37,158 nt of DNA. Origin: Acetobacter fallax. Its GTDB lineage: Bacteria; Pseudomonadota; Alphaproteobacteria; Acetobacterales; Acetobacteraceae. The translations under genes were made by a program, and so were the position numbers. Where the stretch lies: NCBI RefSeq assembly GCF_011516735.1, contig NZ_WOSX01000034.1, forward strand, positions 1 through 37,158, given 5' to 3'. Every line of letters starts with the position of its first letter. Within the stretch, counting starts at the first letter, position 1. This document shows positions 25,889 through 33,654 of this stretch, piece after piece. The notes under the pieces were generated by a model, which worked only from the letters and a program-made list of their open reading frames with translations, was not told the origin of the DNA and did not search any database.

Positions 25889-26236
25889 CGTCCTGCCCTT
25901 TCCGTCTGGAGAGGACAGTAGGATCACGCGCTGAAAATCGCCGCGCAACTGAAAAAATTGAGCCATTCCAATGGATTGTCGGGCTGTGTCGGTCGCTGCG
26001 TAATGGGGCGTAGTCAGGCGTATATGTGGCGGTGTTTTGTTCGCAAAGCAATGGATCACAAATTGGTGAATTGTTGGTTTGTCGATGCGACTCGCTGATT
26101 GTATGACGACGGTGGCCTCAGTGTTTTTGCCGGACAGCGGGTATGCGGGTGTGTCTTCTTCCCTTGAAGCGAGGGCATGTTTGGGACAGGGGCACCGTGT
26201 TTGTGTTAATTTACGCACTTCAACAATGACCTGGGA
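25889..26236. other. Intergenic region with a hydrolase-like fragment
   Basis: This 348-bp region separates the divergent small-protein gene and secreted hydrolase gene and should hold both promoters, though I could not assign boxes. On the minus strand at 25907-25969, an open segment encodes 21 residues with 12 identities to the hydrolase at 26804-26866, including RVILLSSP, with no gaps. Nothing before or after it matches. It is best described as a possible relic of a related hydrolase. Confidence 0.4.
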
Positions 26237-27205
26237 ATGGCCAGCATGCGTCATTTTGTACAAGGCATTTTTATTCTGTTGCTTGTTTTCTCTGTATGGC
26301 CAGCAAAGGGAATGGCTGACGACTGGTCCAGCCAGATCGTAGAGCATGACGTCGAGCCGAGTGATACTGACTCTGGCATTGTCAAAAGCGACGCACGAAA
26401 TGTCGCAGGATATATGAAGAACATCGGTGAAGATGGTCGCCTTCTTGTGTTTTTTGGAGGAGCTCAATCCTTTCGTCAGACACCCACCATTCCTTTTATT
26501 GCCGATGCTCTGGAACATCACTATCGCGTTATTATGATTGATTATGTCTATAATCCACCAGGGACGCTGCTGTGTGATCAAGCGAATGAGCCATGTTTTT
26601 CAGACTATCGCAAAGCCAAGATTTTCGGTGGCGCTCCTATGAAAGGATTAAATGTTTCCACATCAGAGGGATTGGTAGCCCGCACGGCTTCAATGTTGCG
26701 GTATCTTCATCGTAAGTGGCCGGCAGAGCATTGGGATCAATATCTCGATCAGGGACAACCTCGGTGGGCGAATATTGCTGTCTCAGGTTTCTCTCAAGGT
26801 GCTGGCCTGGCTGCTTTTTTTGCGAAAACGACAACTGTCGCGCGAGTGATTCTTCTTTCCAGTCCTTGGGACCACTACCAGAATACCAATAGTGTTGCTT
26901 CGTGGCTTTCTTCGCCTTCAGCTACGCCCGCTGATCGCTGGTGGGGGATGTATTCGGCTCGCGAAGCAAACGCGTCATGGATGCAGAAGACCTATGGTGC
27001 TCTCGGTATCTTCCCTGATCATATTCGATTGGTCACTGACGCAGCGCAATGTAAGCCTGGATCAGGTATTTATTTGCCCAACCATTGGGCCGTCGCTGAA
27101 CTTGGCTGTACGCCGAGAACCCCCAATGGTTCATTCATGGAGAAGCCCTTGTGGGATCTGATGTTGGGGGATGGACGTGGTCGAGACGAGGACTCTGCGC
27201 CATGA
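26237..27205 (+). CDS. Secreted alpha/beta serine hydrolase-like protein
   Basis: The 322-residue protein has a signal sequence (hydrophobic GIFILLLVFSVW, cleavage near GMA-DDW), then an alpha/beta-hydrolase pattern: LLVFFGGAQSF strand and oxyanion turn, the nucleophile elbow GFSQGAG with the probable catalytic Ser, VARVILLSSPWD, and a late NHWAVAE region that may hold the His. Four cysteines (TLLCDQANEPCF, AAQCK, LGCTP) suit an extracytoplasmic protein. Start may instead be ATG 26246. It is AT-rich compared with the trb genes. Its stop overlaps the next gene as ATGA, so the two are coupled. Substrate unknown. Confidence 0.75.
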   Translation: MASMRHFVQGIFILLLVFSVWPAKGMADDWSSQIVEHDVEPSDTDSGIVKSDARNVAGYMKNIGEDGRLLVFFGGAQSFRQTPTIPFIADALEHHYRVIMIDYVYNPPGTLLCDQANEPCFSDYRKAKIFGGAPMKGLNVSTSEGLVARTASMLRYLHRKWPAEHWDQYLDQGQPRWANIAVSGFSQGAGLAAFFAKTTTVARVILLSSPWDHYQNTNSVASWLSSPSATPADRWWGMYSAREANASWMQKTYGALGIFPDHIRLVTDAAQCKPGSGIYLPNHWAVAELGCTPRTPNGSFMEKPLWDLMLGDGRGRDEDSAP

Positions 27206-27645
27206 ATACATATACAAGCGGGATACTGGCTGTCATCCTTGGGATTGTGCCTGTTTCTAGCCTGAATGCCCGAGAATTTTTAAGCTACGAACCGTCGACA
27301 GTCAGCGTTCACGGTTCGATACAGCGCGTTCCCTGTATTGCCTCTGAAGGGCAGCGTACTGCTCCTGAATGTAAAGTCCTGCGACTTGAGATCAATAGTC
27401 CGGTCGATATCGGCGGTGGTAGCCAAATCGATACGCCTGTCACAAACCAGAAATATTTCGACATTGTTCTTATGCAAAAGTCTATTGTGGCTGGTTCTAC
27501 TGGTCCAGAAGCAAGGGGGGCGTTGTCAGAGCTTGTCGGTAAGCCGGTTACTGCGGTCGGATCGCTAACATATGCCCCGACAATGGGAACCACGAAAGTT
27601 CGTTTTGTTGTAAACGGTATAGAGGAAAATAAAGGACGGAATTAA
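27202..27645 (+). CDS. Small secreted DUF4431-like protein
   Basis: The 147-residue product starts at MNTYTSGILAVIL, with a signal peptide likely cut after SLNA. The mature part begins FLSYEPSTVSVHGSIQRVP, followed by LRLEINSPVDI and a C-terminal LVGKPVTAVGSLTYAPTMG. That pattern of a YEP-start, a G-x-L/I strand, a ligand-like middle and a 'LxGKxVTxxGxL' end resembles DUF4431 proteins, a small beta-barrel family of unknown function. ATGA overlap with the hydrolase indicates coupled translation, so the two products probably act together outside the cytoplasm. The family call is by pattern and moderate. Confidence 0.55.
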   Translation: MNTYTSGILAVILGIVPVSSLNAREFLSYEPSTVSVHGSIQRVPCIASEGQRTAPECKVLRLEINSPVDIGGGSQIDTPVTNQKYFDIVLMQKSIVAGSTGPEARGALSELVGKPVTAVGSLTYAPTMGTTKVRFVVNGIEENKGRN

Positions 27646-28126
27646 TAATGTCGGATTGAGTATATTTTTTTAATTCATTGTTGATCCATATTGATTTCCA
27701 GATTGTAAGGGCGGATACTAGCGCCGGACCTTTAGATTCTTTGGCTTTCATGCCTTGCCTGTCAGGTCATGCTCAGTAGAACACTATCCCGTCGGACCAG
27801 CCCGTGAAACAGAGCCGCGCCTATCTGGGCACAGGACTGGCTTGGCATCAGTATGGTGGCCGATACGCCTGACAGCGATCTGCATCGTCTCGCCGATCAT
27901 GCGCGGGATCTGATGAGGGGATCGGGGTGGCGGTCAAAAAGCCTGCTTTCTCATGGTTCGCTTGGCGAGTGGCTCGTTCGCTCTCTCGGGCTGAATCATC
28001 TGGGCTGCTCACTGATCGTGAAGCAGAGAGGCGGCAATCGCCTCACATAGGACGTATTGCGCTTTTCTGTGAATGTTCAACAGCGGATATCGAAATTCCG
28101 AGCGGCTGTAGTATCTCGGTGTCGGC
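27646..28126. other. Intergenic stretch, weak frame at 27853-28050
   Basis: The first 70 bases are very AT-rich. A plus-strand frame at 27853-28050 (65 codons, MVADTPDSDLHRLADHARD) could be a small gene or a relic; the ADTPDSDLHRLADHA part weakly resembles DUF4031-type proteins, but the rest does not. No ribosome site or promoter supports it. I see no RNA gene or terminator hairpin. Confidence 0.35.
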
Positions 28127-29365
28127 TCACGGGAAATCGGCTAATGCGACACTTTGCACTCTACCGAAGAGTAGCAGAGCTACAATGAATATCATCACGA
28201 TAACTGCGCCCAGCCATAATGTTCCACCCGTGCCAAAGATCAAGGCCATCGGGCCAGCGAGGACGTACCCCAAGGGCATCAGGCAAAACGAACCCAAGGC
28301 GTCATACGCGGACACGCGGGAAAGCATCTCTGGCGGGACCGCGCGCTGGAGCGTGCTCTCCCAGACGACGTTAACATTTGCCATCTCAATCCCACCGAGG
28401 AAAAAGCAAAGCCCTTGCGCCCAGAACGGCCACGAACCGGCCAAGCATGCTGGGGTCAACGGATAGATCAGGAGCCACAACAGGACTGCACGGATGGGCT
28501 GTTTCGGCCGTAGACGCAAAGCCATCAAGGCGCCAACCATCGCACCAGTCCCCATCGCGGAAAGAAGAAAGCCCCAATATGAGGCACCATGCACTTGCCG
28601 AGAAAAAATCGACGCACCAAGGATTTCCGTAGGGGCCCATGATAGCGTCTGCATCACAGCAAACAGGCAAACCATCATCCAGAGCCAGGGCCTGCCGGCG
28701 AATGCTGTCCATCCTTCGCGCAGAGCAGTCAGCATGCCCGGTTCGTTGTCTTCAGCCGACAATCCTTTTTTGGGCGTCAGTGCCAACAACAAGCCCGCAC
28801 TGGCCAGATAGCTGAGCGCATCCAGCGCAACCGCCCACCCAGCGCCGATACTGGCAACAAGTAGCCCCCCAATGGCCGGACCTAAGAGCCCTGCAAAAGA
28901 GATTGCCATCATAATCAGGGAGTTGGCGCTCGGTAGCAACGCGGAAGGCACGATCTGGGTCAGCAGTCTATTCCGACCGGGTGCATCCAATGCATTACCG
29001 AGCCCGAGGAGTGCAGAAAGCGGAACAACTGCAACATATGATAGGAAAGGCTGAAACAACAATGCGGCAAGCGCCGTTTGCGTCAAAGCACGCGTTAGGT
29101 CGGCAGCTACCATGATACGACGAGGTGGATACCGATCGGCAAGAACGCCCCCAAACAGCAGTAGCAATGCCATTGGAAGAACTTCGGCTGAGAGCACCGC
29201 ACTCACGCCCACAGTCCCGGCCCCCTTGGCAAACAGGGCGAAAGACAATGCTACCGGGACCAGAGCGCTTCCCATATTGGATAGGAATGTAGCGGTGAGG
29301 AATACTGCGAAATTACTGTTACCAAGAACGCCGAGTTTTTTTCGATAATTACGGATTGGTATCAT
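28127..29365 (-). CDS. MFS transporter (EntS-like MFS_3 group)
   Basis: The 412-residue protein has 10-12 membrane segments and the MFS motif GGVLADRYPPRRIM between TM2 and TM3. It resembles the enterobactin-exporter/macrolide-efflux group (MFS_3): NSNFAVFLTATFLSNMGSALVPVALSFAL at the start, and TLQRAVPPEMLSRVSAYD in the middle. Such proteins export siderophores, macrolides or other hydrophobic compounds; no substrate can be set from the sequence. A promoter candidate places transcription start at the ATG. It lies alone between two unassigned intergenic regions. Confidence 0.9.
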   Translation of the reverse strand: MIPIRNYRKKLGVLGNSNFAVFLTATFLSNMGSALVPVALSFALFAKGAGTVGVSAVLSAEVLPMALLLLFGGVLADRYPPRRIMVAADLTRALTQTALAALLFQPFLSYVAVVPLSALLGLGNALDAPGRNRLLTQIVPSALLPSANSLIMMAISFAGLLGPAIGGLLVASIGAGWAVALDALSYLASAGLLLALTPKKGLSAEDNEPGMLTALREGWTAFAGRPWLWMMVCLFAVMQTLSWAPTEILGASIFSRQVHGASYWGFLLSAMGTGAMVGALMALRLRPKQPIRAVLLWLLIYPLTPACLAGSWPFWAQGLCFFLGGIEMANVNVVWESTLQRAVPPEMLSRVSAYDALGSFCLMPLGYVLAGPMALIFGTGGTLWLGAVIVMIFIVALLLFGRVQSVALADFP

Positions 29366-29371
29366 CCTGCA

Positions 29372-29400
29372 AGTAGAATGTACCAGGGAGTAAGGGTCAA
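29372..29400 (-). promoter_or_regulatory. Candidate leaderless promoter of the MFS gene
   Basis: On the minus strand, TTGACC (29395-29400) and TCTACT (29372-29377) are 17 bp apart. The expected start of transcription is at or within a base or two of the ATG at 29365, implying a leaderless message. There is no room for a ribosome site downstream of that start. Confidence 0.4.
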
Positions 29401-29732
29401 GATGGCTCTCGGTTCGAGCTCAAGAAATTCGGGCGGGTCTTGATCTCCTCGCTTCGCTAGGTGCGCGGGCAGTAGAGGACAGGTCTGTTTCACTACTTGC
29501 ATACGTAGATCAGTGGCGCGTTTCCCCGACGTATTAATGGCAGCTTTTGGCTATGCCGTGCCGTAACAGTGTGGCCAGTGCGCGTCCCTGCCATTCCAGA
29601 CGTCCGCTTGGCTTCACGCCAAGCACAACTGGGGGCGCCGGACTGGTAGGTAGGAACGACATCAGTCGCAATCATTCTTGCGGCTTTATTCCTGCTGTCC
29701 GGGGAGTGGATCATAGAAAAGGAGTGAACGCG
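29401..29732. other. Intergenic region with a hairpin at 29606-29624
   Basis: No gene is supported here. GCTTGGC (29606-29612) and GCCAAGC (29618-29624) form a perfect seven-base stem with a five-base loop. It is not followed by a T run, so it is not a simple terminator. The hairpin sits about 110 bp before the DUF2840 gene and may be a structural element of the transfer region. Confidence 0.4.
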
Positions 29733-30209
29733 ATGACCGGCGATCCGTCCGCGCTGATCACGACGGTTGAACTGACCTGGATCGAGAAGCAGGTGGAACG
29801 CTGGCTGCGCTTCGGTCGGCCGATCGCGGACACGATCCTCGACCGTCAGCGGCGCATGCTCAGCTTCGCGCCCGGCAGTGTGTTCGCCTTCGTCCGCTGG
29901 GCCGCCAACGCGTATGGCACGGTTGAATCGCACATCGACATCGTGCGCACGGTCGGCTCCGGCGAAGACTACCAGACCGTCCCATGCGTGCGACCGGGCG
30001 GCGAGGTGTTGCTGCACCAGACTTCATGGCCGCGCGTCCAGCTTGTGCTGGAAGCGATCGACGCGGTCGAGGCGCAGGACATCGATCCGGTCGAAGTCAG
30101 TCCCGATTACTGGCGTCACCTACACCATCGGCTGGAGGCACGGCAGCAGCCCGATCCCTATACCAAAGCACGGCATCGGGCATGGCTGCGTCGTCGCGCG
30201 TTGCGTTGA
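29733..30209 (+). CDS. DUF2840 family protein
   Basis: This 158-residue protein matches DUF2840 closely: VELTWIEKQVERWLRFGRP, ILDRQRRMLSFAPGSVFAFVRW, YQTVPCVRPGGEVLL and RHRAWLRRRALR at the end. DUF2840 genes sit in the mobilisation block of alphaproteobacterial conjugative elements, usually just before a TraF-type S26 peptidase and a DUF3363 relaxase. The start at 29733 has AGGAG 8 bases upstream; the frame is open earlier but without homology. Molecular function is unknown. Here the peptidase gene that normally follows is not visible. Confidence 0.9.
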   Translation: MTGDPSALITTVELTWIEKQVERWLRFGRPIADTILDRQRRMLSFAPGSVFAFVRWAANAYGTVESHIDIVRTVGSGEDYQTVPCVRPGGEVLLHQTSWPRVQLVLEAIDAVEAQDIDPVEVSPDYWRHLHHRLEARQQPDPYTKARHRAWLRRRALR

Positions 30210-30797
30210 GTGTGCTTCCCGCGTCTGGCTTACCGACGTTTGCCCGTGCCTTTCCCTTCTCTTTCCGGCCGGCTTTTTCACCCTCCTATCGCATTCGTTT
30301 TGTGCCGGGACAACGCGGCGCTTCGCGCCGCGAGCGGAAGGCGCCGGCTGCGCCGCCGCGTCTCTTTCGGGTCGTCTTCGGGCGTGTTTCAGACGCCATT
30401 CCGACGAACGATCCCGGCGTTCAGTGACACGAGTTTTCCCGCATCCGGAACACCATCCGCATGCGCTGGACGGGCGGCCCGGATGCACGACGAACGCAGG
30501 CTGACCGATTGGTCATCGTCGCCGGGAGCGTCATCCGTTCAACGGTCCCCCGTCATGTGAAGGTGTCGATTCCGATCACATCCGACGCATGATTTTGACG
30601 TGTTCACGGCACGCCATAAGACACACCGAAAGCAGGTCGCGGCGCAGCGTTTTGTCGTTCCGTTCGCATGGTGGCGGGAGGCGCTTCGTGGCAGGTTTTG
30701 CCAGTCACCCTGGTCAGGCTGAAAGTGGCCATCAGATTCGAAAAAGCCGAATTTGGAAGACGAAAAGAAGAAAAAACGTGAGGGCAAGATTAAAGGA

Positions 30798-30815
30798 ACC
30801 GGCACTCCTGCCGGT
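30798..30815 (+). other. Candidate oriT nic region
   Basis: ACCGGCA and TGCCGGT form a seven-base stem around CTCC at 30798-30815. The sequence CTCCTG followed by CCGG resembles the MOBP nic core (RP4: TATCCTG followed by CCCGG). It lies 160 bp before the relaxase start, a usual place for oriT. Nicking is not shown by the sequence. Confidence 0.45.
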
Positions 30816-30921
30816 CCTGACCTTCGGTTTTCTCTGTCTGCACATGGGGTTGGGGATATTTCGAGTGGCACTCTGGATTTCAGGCGTCTGAGCCGTCATT
30901 TTTCAGGAGCGAGGGGGATTC

Positions 30922-30954
30922 GCCGTTTTTGACGGCACTGTTCCCCGGAAACAG
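30922..30954. repeat. Two tandem hairpins before the relaxase
   Basis: GCCGT/ACGGC (30922-30936) and CTGTT/AACAG (30938-30954) are adjacent short inverted repeats ending 23 bp before the relaxase ATG. They may be relaxosome binding sites or a control element for relaxase expression. Neither has a following T run. Confidence 0.35.
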
Positions 30955-30977
30955 CCCAGTTTTCGCGAGGTCTGGCC

Positions 30978-33053
30978 ATGGTGCAGGATGACGACACCTC
31001 GTTCCGTCCCAGAGTTGGACGCCTCCGTTCGAAGGGCGGCCCGGAGCGCGGTCGCACCGACTTTCTGGCGAGCATCCGCACGCAGGTTCGGCGGCAATCC
31101 CCGTCCCCCGGAAAGAGGGGAAGCAGCAGGTCGGGTGCGACCTCGCGTGCGGGGAGCGCGTCGCGTTCCGGTTCCACCCGTGGGGTGGGTCGCGGGCGTG
31201 GCGCGTCCTTCGTCCGGGCGCGCGGGATCTGCGGCTGGCGGCATCAGGTTCCTGGTTCCCGGCGTGTGACCGTGAAGGCGCGGGTGGTGCGTCAGGCCGG
31301 GAAGGGAGGGGGAGCCGCAGCCCACCTGCACTACATCCAGCGTGATGGCACCTCCCGCGACGGCGAGCGGGGCGTCCTCTATGGCGCGGAAACCGACCGC
31401 ACCGATGCGAAAGCCTTCCTCGAACGCGGCGCCGAGGACCGGCATCAGTTCCGTTTCATCGTCTCACCGGAGGACGCCGACCGGATGGACGATCTGAGAG
31501 ACTTCACGCGCGACTTGATGACGCAGATGGAAGCCGATCTCGGTACGCGGCTGGACTGGGTGGCGGTGAACCATTTCAACACCGCGCATCCTCATGTCCA
31601 TGTCGTGGTCAACGGTCGCGATGACCAGGGCCGCGACCTCGTCATTGATGGCGGCTACATCACCCACGGCCTCCGCGAACGCGCCTCCGAATTCGTGACG
31701 CTGGAACTCGGTCCCTTGTCCGAAATCGAGCAGCGCCACAAGCTGGAAGCCGAGATCGACCGCGATCGCTTCACCCGTATCGACCGTGCCCTGCTGGATC
31801 AGGCACGAGAAAACCATCTCGACATGCGCCCCGGCATCCAGACGCCGACCTCCGATCTGGTGGACCGGCGGCTGCGCCTGTCATGCCTCGCCAAGCTGGA
31901 GCGCATGGAACTGACCAGCCAGACGGAACCGGGCAGGTGGACCCTCGACGAGCGGCTGGAAGAGCGTCTGCGCAATCTCGGCGAGCGGGACGACATTACC
32001 CGGCAGATGCACCGCGCCCTGAAGGCGCACGGCAAGGGAACAGCGCCGCCGCGCGACCCGGCGCATTTCCGCTTCCATGGCGAGGCCCCGGACCGGCCGG
32101 TGACGGGGCGGCTGGTGGACCGGCATCTGATCGACGAACTCGGGGAGAAACTGTCGCTGGTGGTCGATGGGATCGACGGACGGGTGCATCACCTGCGCGG
32201 CTTCGATCCGGCCCAGATGGAGGACATCCCCGGTGGCGCGATCGTGGAGATCGCCGCCGCTCCGGTCCCCGACAAGGCGCGCCCGTCCGACCGGTCGATC
32301 CTCGCCCAGACCGAGAACGGGATCTATCGCCCTTCCGCCCATCTGGAGCGGATGCAACTCGACCGCTGGAGCCTCAAAGGCACGCCGGAAGAGCTGATCA
32401 AAGGCCATGTCCGCCGTCTGGAGGCCCTACGCCGGGCGGGGATCGTGGAGCGGTTGGAGGCCGACCGCTGGCGTATCCCGGAAGACTTCCAGCAGCGCGC
32501 CATCGCTTATGACGCGGCCCGTTCGCCGAAGGCGACGGTGCGGCTGCTGTCGGCCTTCGATCTGGGGGCGCAGATCGGCTCCGATGGCGCGACCTGGCTC
32601 GACCGGCGGCTGGTGGCCGGGGCCGGTCGCGATGGCGCCCGGGTGGAGGCCGGGTTCGGGGGCGAGGTCGGCGACGCACTGGCCAGACGGCAAAAGGCGC
32701 TGCTCGACCGTGGCGATGCCAGCCTCACCCCGGAGGGCATGGTCCGCTACCGCAAGAACCTGCTGGCGACGCTGGAAGGGCGGGAGGTGGAACGGGTGGG
32801 ACAGGTGATGGCTGGGAAGCGGGGGAAGCTGTGGCGGCCGCTCGATCGCTTCGAGACCATCCAGGGCACGCTGAAAGGCCCGGTCGATCTGGCTAGCGGG
32901 CGCTTCGCGGTGCTGGAGAGTGGGCATGAATTCTCGCTGGTGCCCTGGCGTCCGGAGATCAGGAAACAGCGCCAGAAGGAGATGGCCATTTCCATGGACG
33001 AGCATGGTGGCATCTCCTGGGAACTGGGACGGGGCAGGGGCCTTGGCCTGTAG
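30978..33053 (+). CDS. MOBP-type relaxase (VirD2-like, DUF3363)
   Basis: This 691-residue relaxase would nick oriT and pilot the strand into the recipient. The N-terminal 100 residues are basic and Ser/Arg/Gly rich. The catalytic domain has Tyr119 in HLHYIQRDGT and the histidine triad NTAHPHVHVVVNG (His204, 206 and 208). The rest is the DUF3363 domain, with repeated winged-helix-like segments such as LERMQLDRWSL and LEALRRAGIVERLEADRW. The protein is complete. It is followed after 165 bp by the copG gene; related clusters usually place traG between them. Confidence 0.93.
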   Translation: MVQDDDTSFRPRVGRLRSKGGPERGRTDFLASIRTQVRRQSPSPGKRGSSRSGATSRAGSASRSGSTRGVGRGRGASFVRARGICGWRHQVPGSRRVTVKARVVRQAGKGGGAAAHLHYIQRDGTSRDGERGVLYGAETDRTDAKAFLERGAEDRHQFRFIVSPEDADRMDDLRDFTRDLMTQMEADLGTRLDWVAVNHFNTAHPHVHVVVNGRDDQGRDLVIDGGYITHGLRERASEFVTLELGPLSEIEQRHKLEAEIDRDRFTRIDRALLDQARENHLDMRPGIQTPTSDLVDRRLRLSCLAKLERMELTSQTEPGRWTLDERLEERLRNLGERDDITRQMHRALKAHGKGTAPPRDPAHFRFHGEAPDRPVTGRLVDRHLIDELGEKLSLVVDGIDGRVHHLRGFDPAQMEDIPGGAIVEIAAAPVPDKARPSDRSILAQTENGIYRPSAHLERMQLDRWSLKGTPEELIKGHVRRLEALRRAGIVERLEADRWRIPEDFQQRAIAYDAARSPKATVRLLSAFDLGAQIGSDGATWLDRRLVAGAGRDGARVEAGFGGEVGDALARRQKALLDRGDASLTPEGMVRYRKNLLATLEGREVERVGQVMAGKRGKLWRPLDRFETIQGTLKGPVDLASGRFAVLESGHEFSLVPWRPEIRKQRQKEMAISMDEHGGISWELGRGRGLGL

Positions 33054-33218
33054 CGGGAAAGCACCACGAGTCGTGCCGGAATGCAGACAAAAACCGACAG
33101 CCGCCGCCAATTTTACGCCAGGCTACGCCCCTGTACGATGCCGATCGAACAAGGGCTTGCGCGACAAAAATTCCGCGTCACTCTGTCATGATACCCCCAG
33201 AAAAACGGGAGCACGGCG

Positions 33219-33653
33219 ATGACCAGACGGCAGCGGATGAACGTGTATTTCGAGCCGGGCCTGCTCAAGCAGGTCGAGGCGCTGGCCGAGCGCCGGAAAG
33301 TGTCGAAATCGGCGGTGATCGAGGCGGCTGTGCTGTCGCTGGTCTCCGGCGAGGACGATGGACGCCGGGATGCCGCGCTGTCCAAGCGTCTGGACCGGCT
33401 TGGACGGAGGTTCGACGATGTGGACGAGGCCGTCGCCGTGCTGGGCGAGGCATTCGCGCTCTTTGCCAGGAGTTGGATGACGCACCAGCTTCCGATCCCG
33501 GCGAACGAAAACGAAGTCGCCAGGGATCGGGGCGCTGAGATGTATGCCCGGTTCAACGAGGTGCTGGTCCGGCGCTTGGCGAAGGGGCAGCGGTTTCTCA
33601 ACGAGCGGGTAAGGGATGTCGCAGGACAGAAGGAGGCGGATATGGGAACATAG
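33219..33653 (+). CDS. CopG family ribbon-helix-helix regulator
   Basis: The 144-residue protein begins with a ribbon-helix-helix domain (MNVYFEPGLLKQVEALAERRKVSKSAVIEAAVLSL), then a helical part with RLDRLGRRFDDVDEAVAVLGEAFALF, and a C-terminal FNEVLVRRLAKGQRFLNERV. This long form of CopG is the one that precedes trbB in P-type clusters of alphaproteobacteria, where it presumably controls transfer genes. A GGGAG ribosome site lies 7 bases before the ATG. Here trbB is far away to the left, so the gene has lost its usual neighbour. Confidence 0.88.
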   Translation: MTRRQRMNVYFEPGLLKQVEALAERRKVSKSAVIEAAVLSLVSGEDDGRRDAALSKRLDRLGRRFDDVDEAVAVLGEAFALFARSWMTHQLPIPANENEVARDRGAEMYARFNEVLVRRLAKGQRFLNERVRDVAGQKEADMGT

Positions 33654-33654
33654 G

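Larger units (their letters stand above)
30210..30977. other. Non-coding region before the relaxase, no TraF seen
   Basis: The 768 bp between DUF2840 and the relaxase contain no frame I can support. A TraF/S26 signal-peptidase gene is expected here from related elements but none is visible. The right part holds a cluster of inverted repeats (30798-30815, 30922-30936 and 30938-30954) consistent with an origin of transfer. The left part (30210-30560) stays open in one plus-strand frame from a GTG, but its product is an arginine-serine-rich string with no homology. Confidence 0.5.

Noticed and set aside
25631..26581. A 316-codon minus-strand frame ending with the small charged protein
   Set aside because: Most of it crosses the intergenic region and runs antisense to the start of the secreted hydrolase, with no homology. 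A start with a ribosome-like site at 25888 fits better.
29401..29440. A possible tRNA T-arm (GGTTCGAGCTC)
   Set aside because: The flanking bases do not form an acceptor stem, anticodon arm or CCA end.
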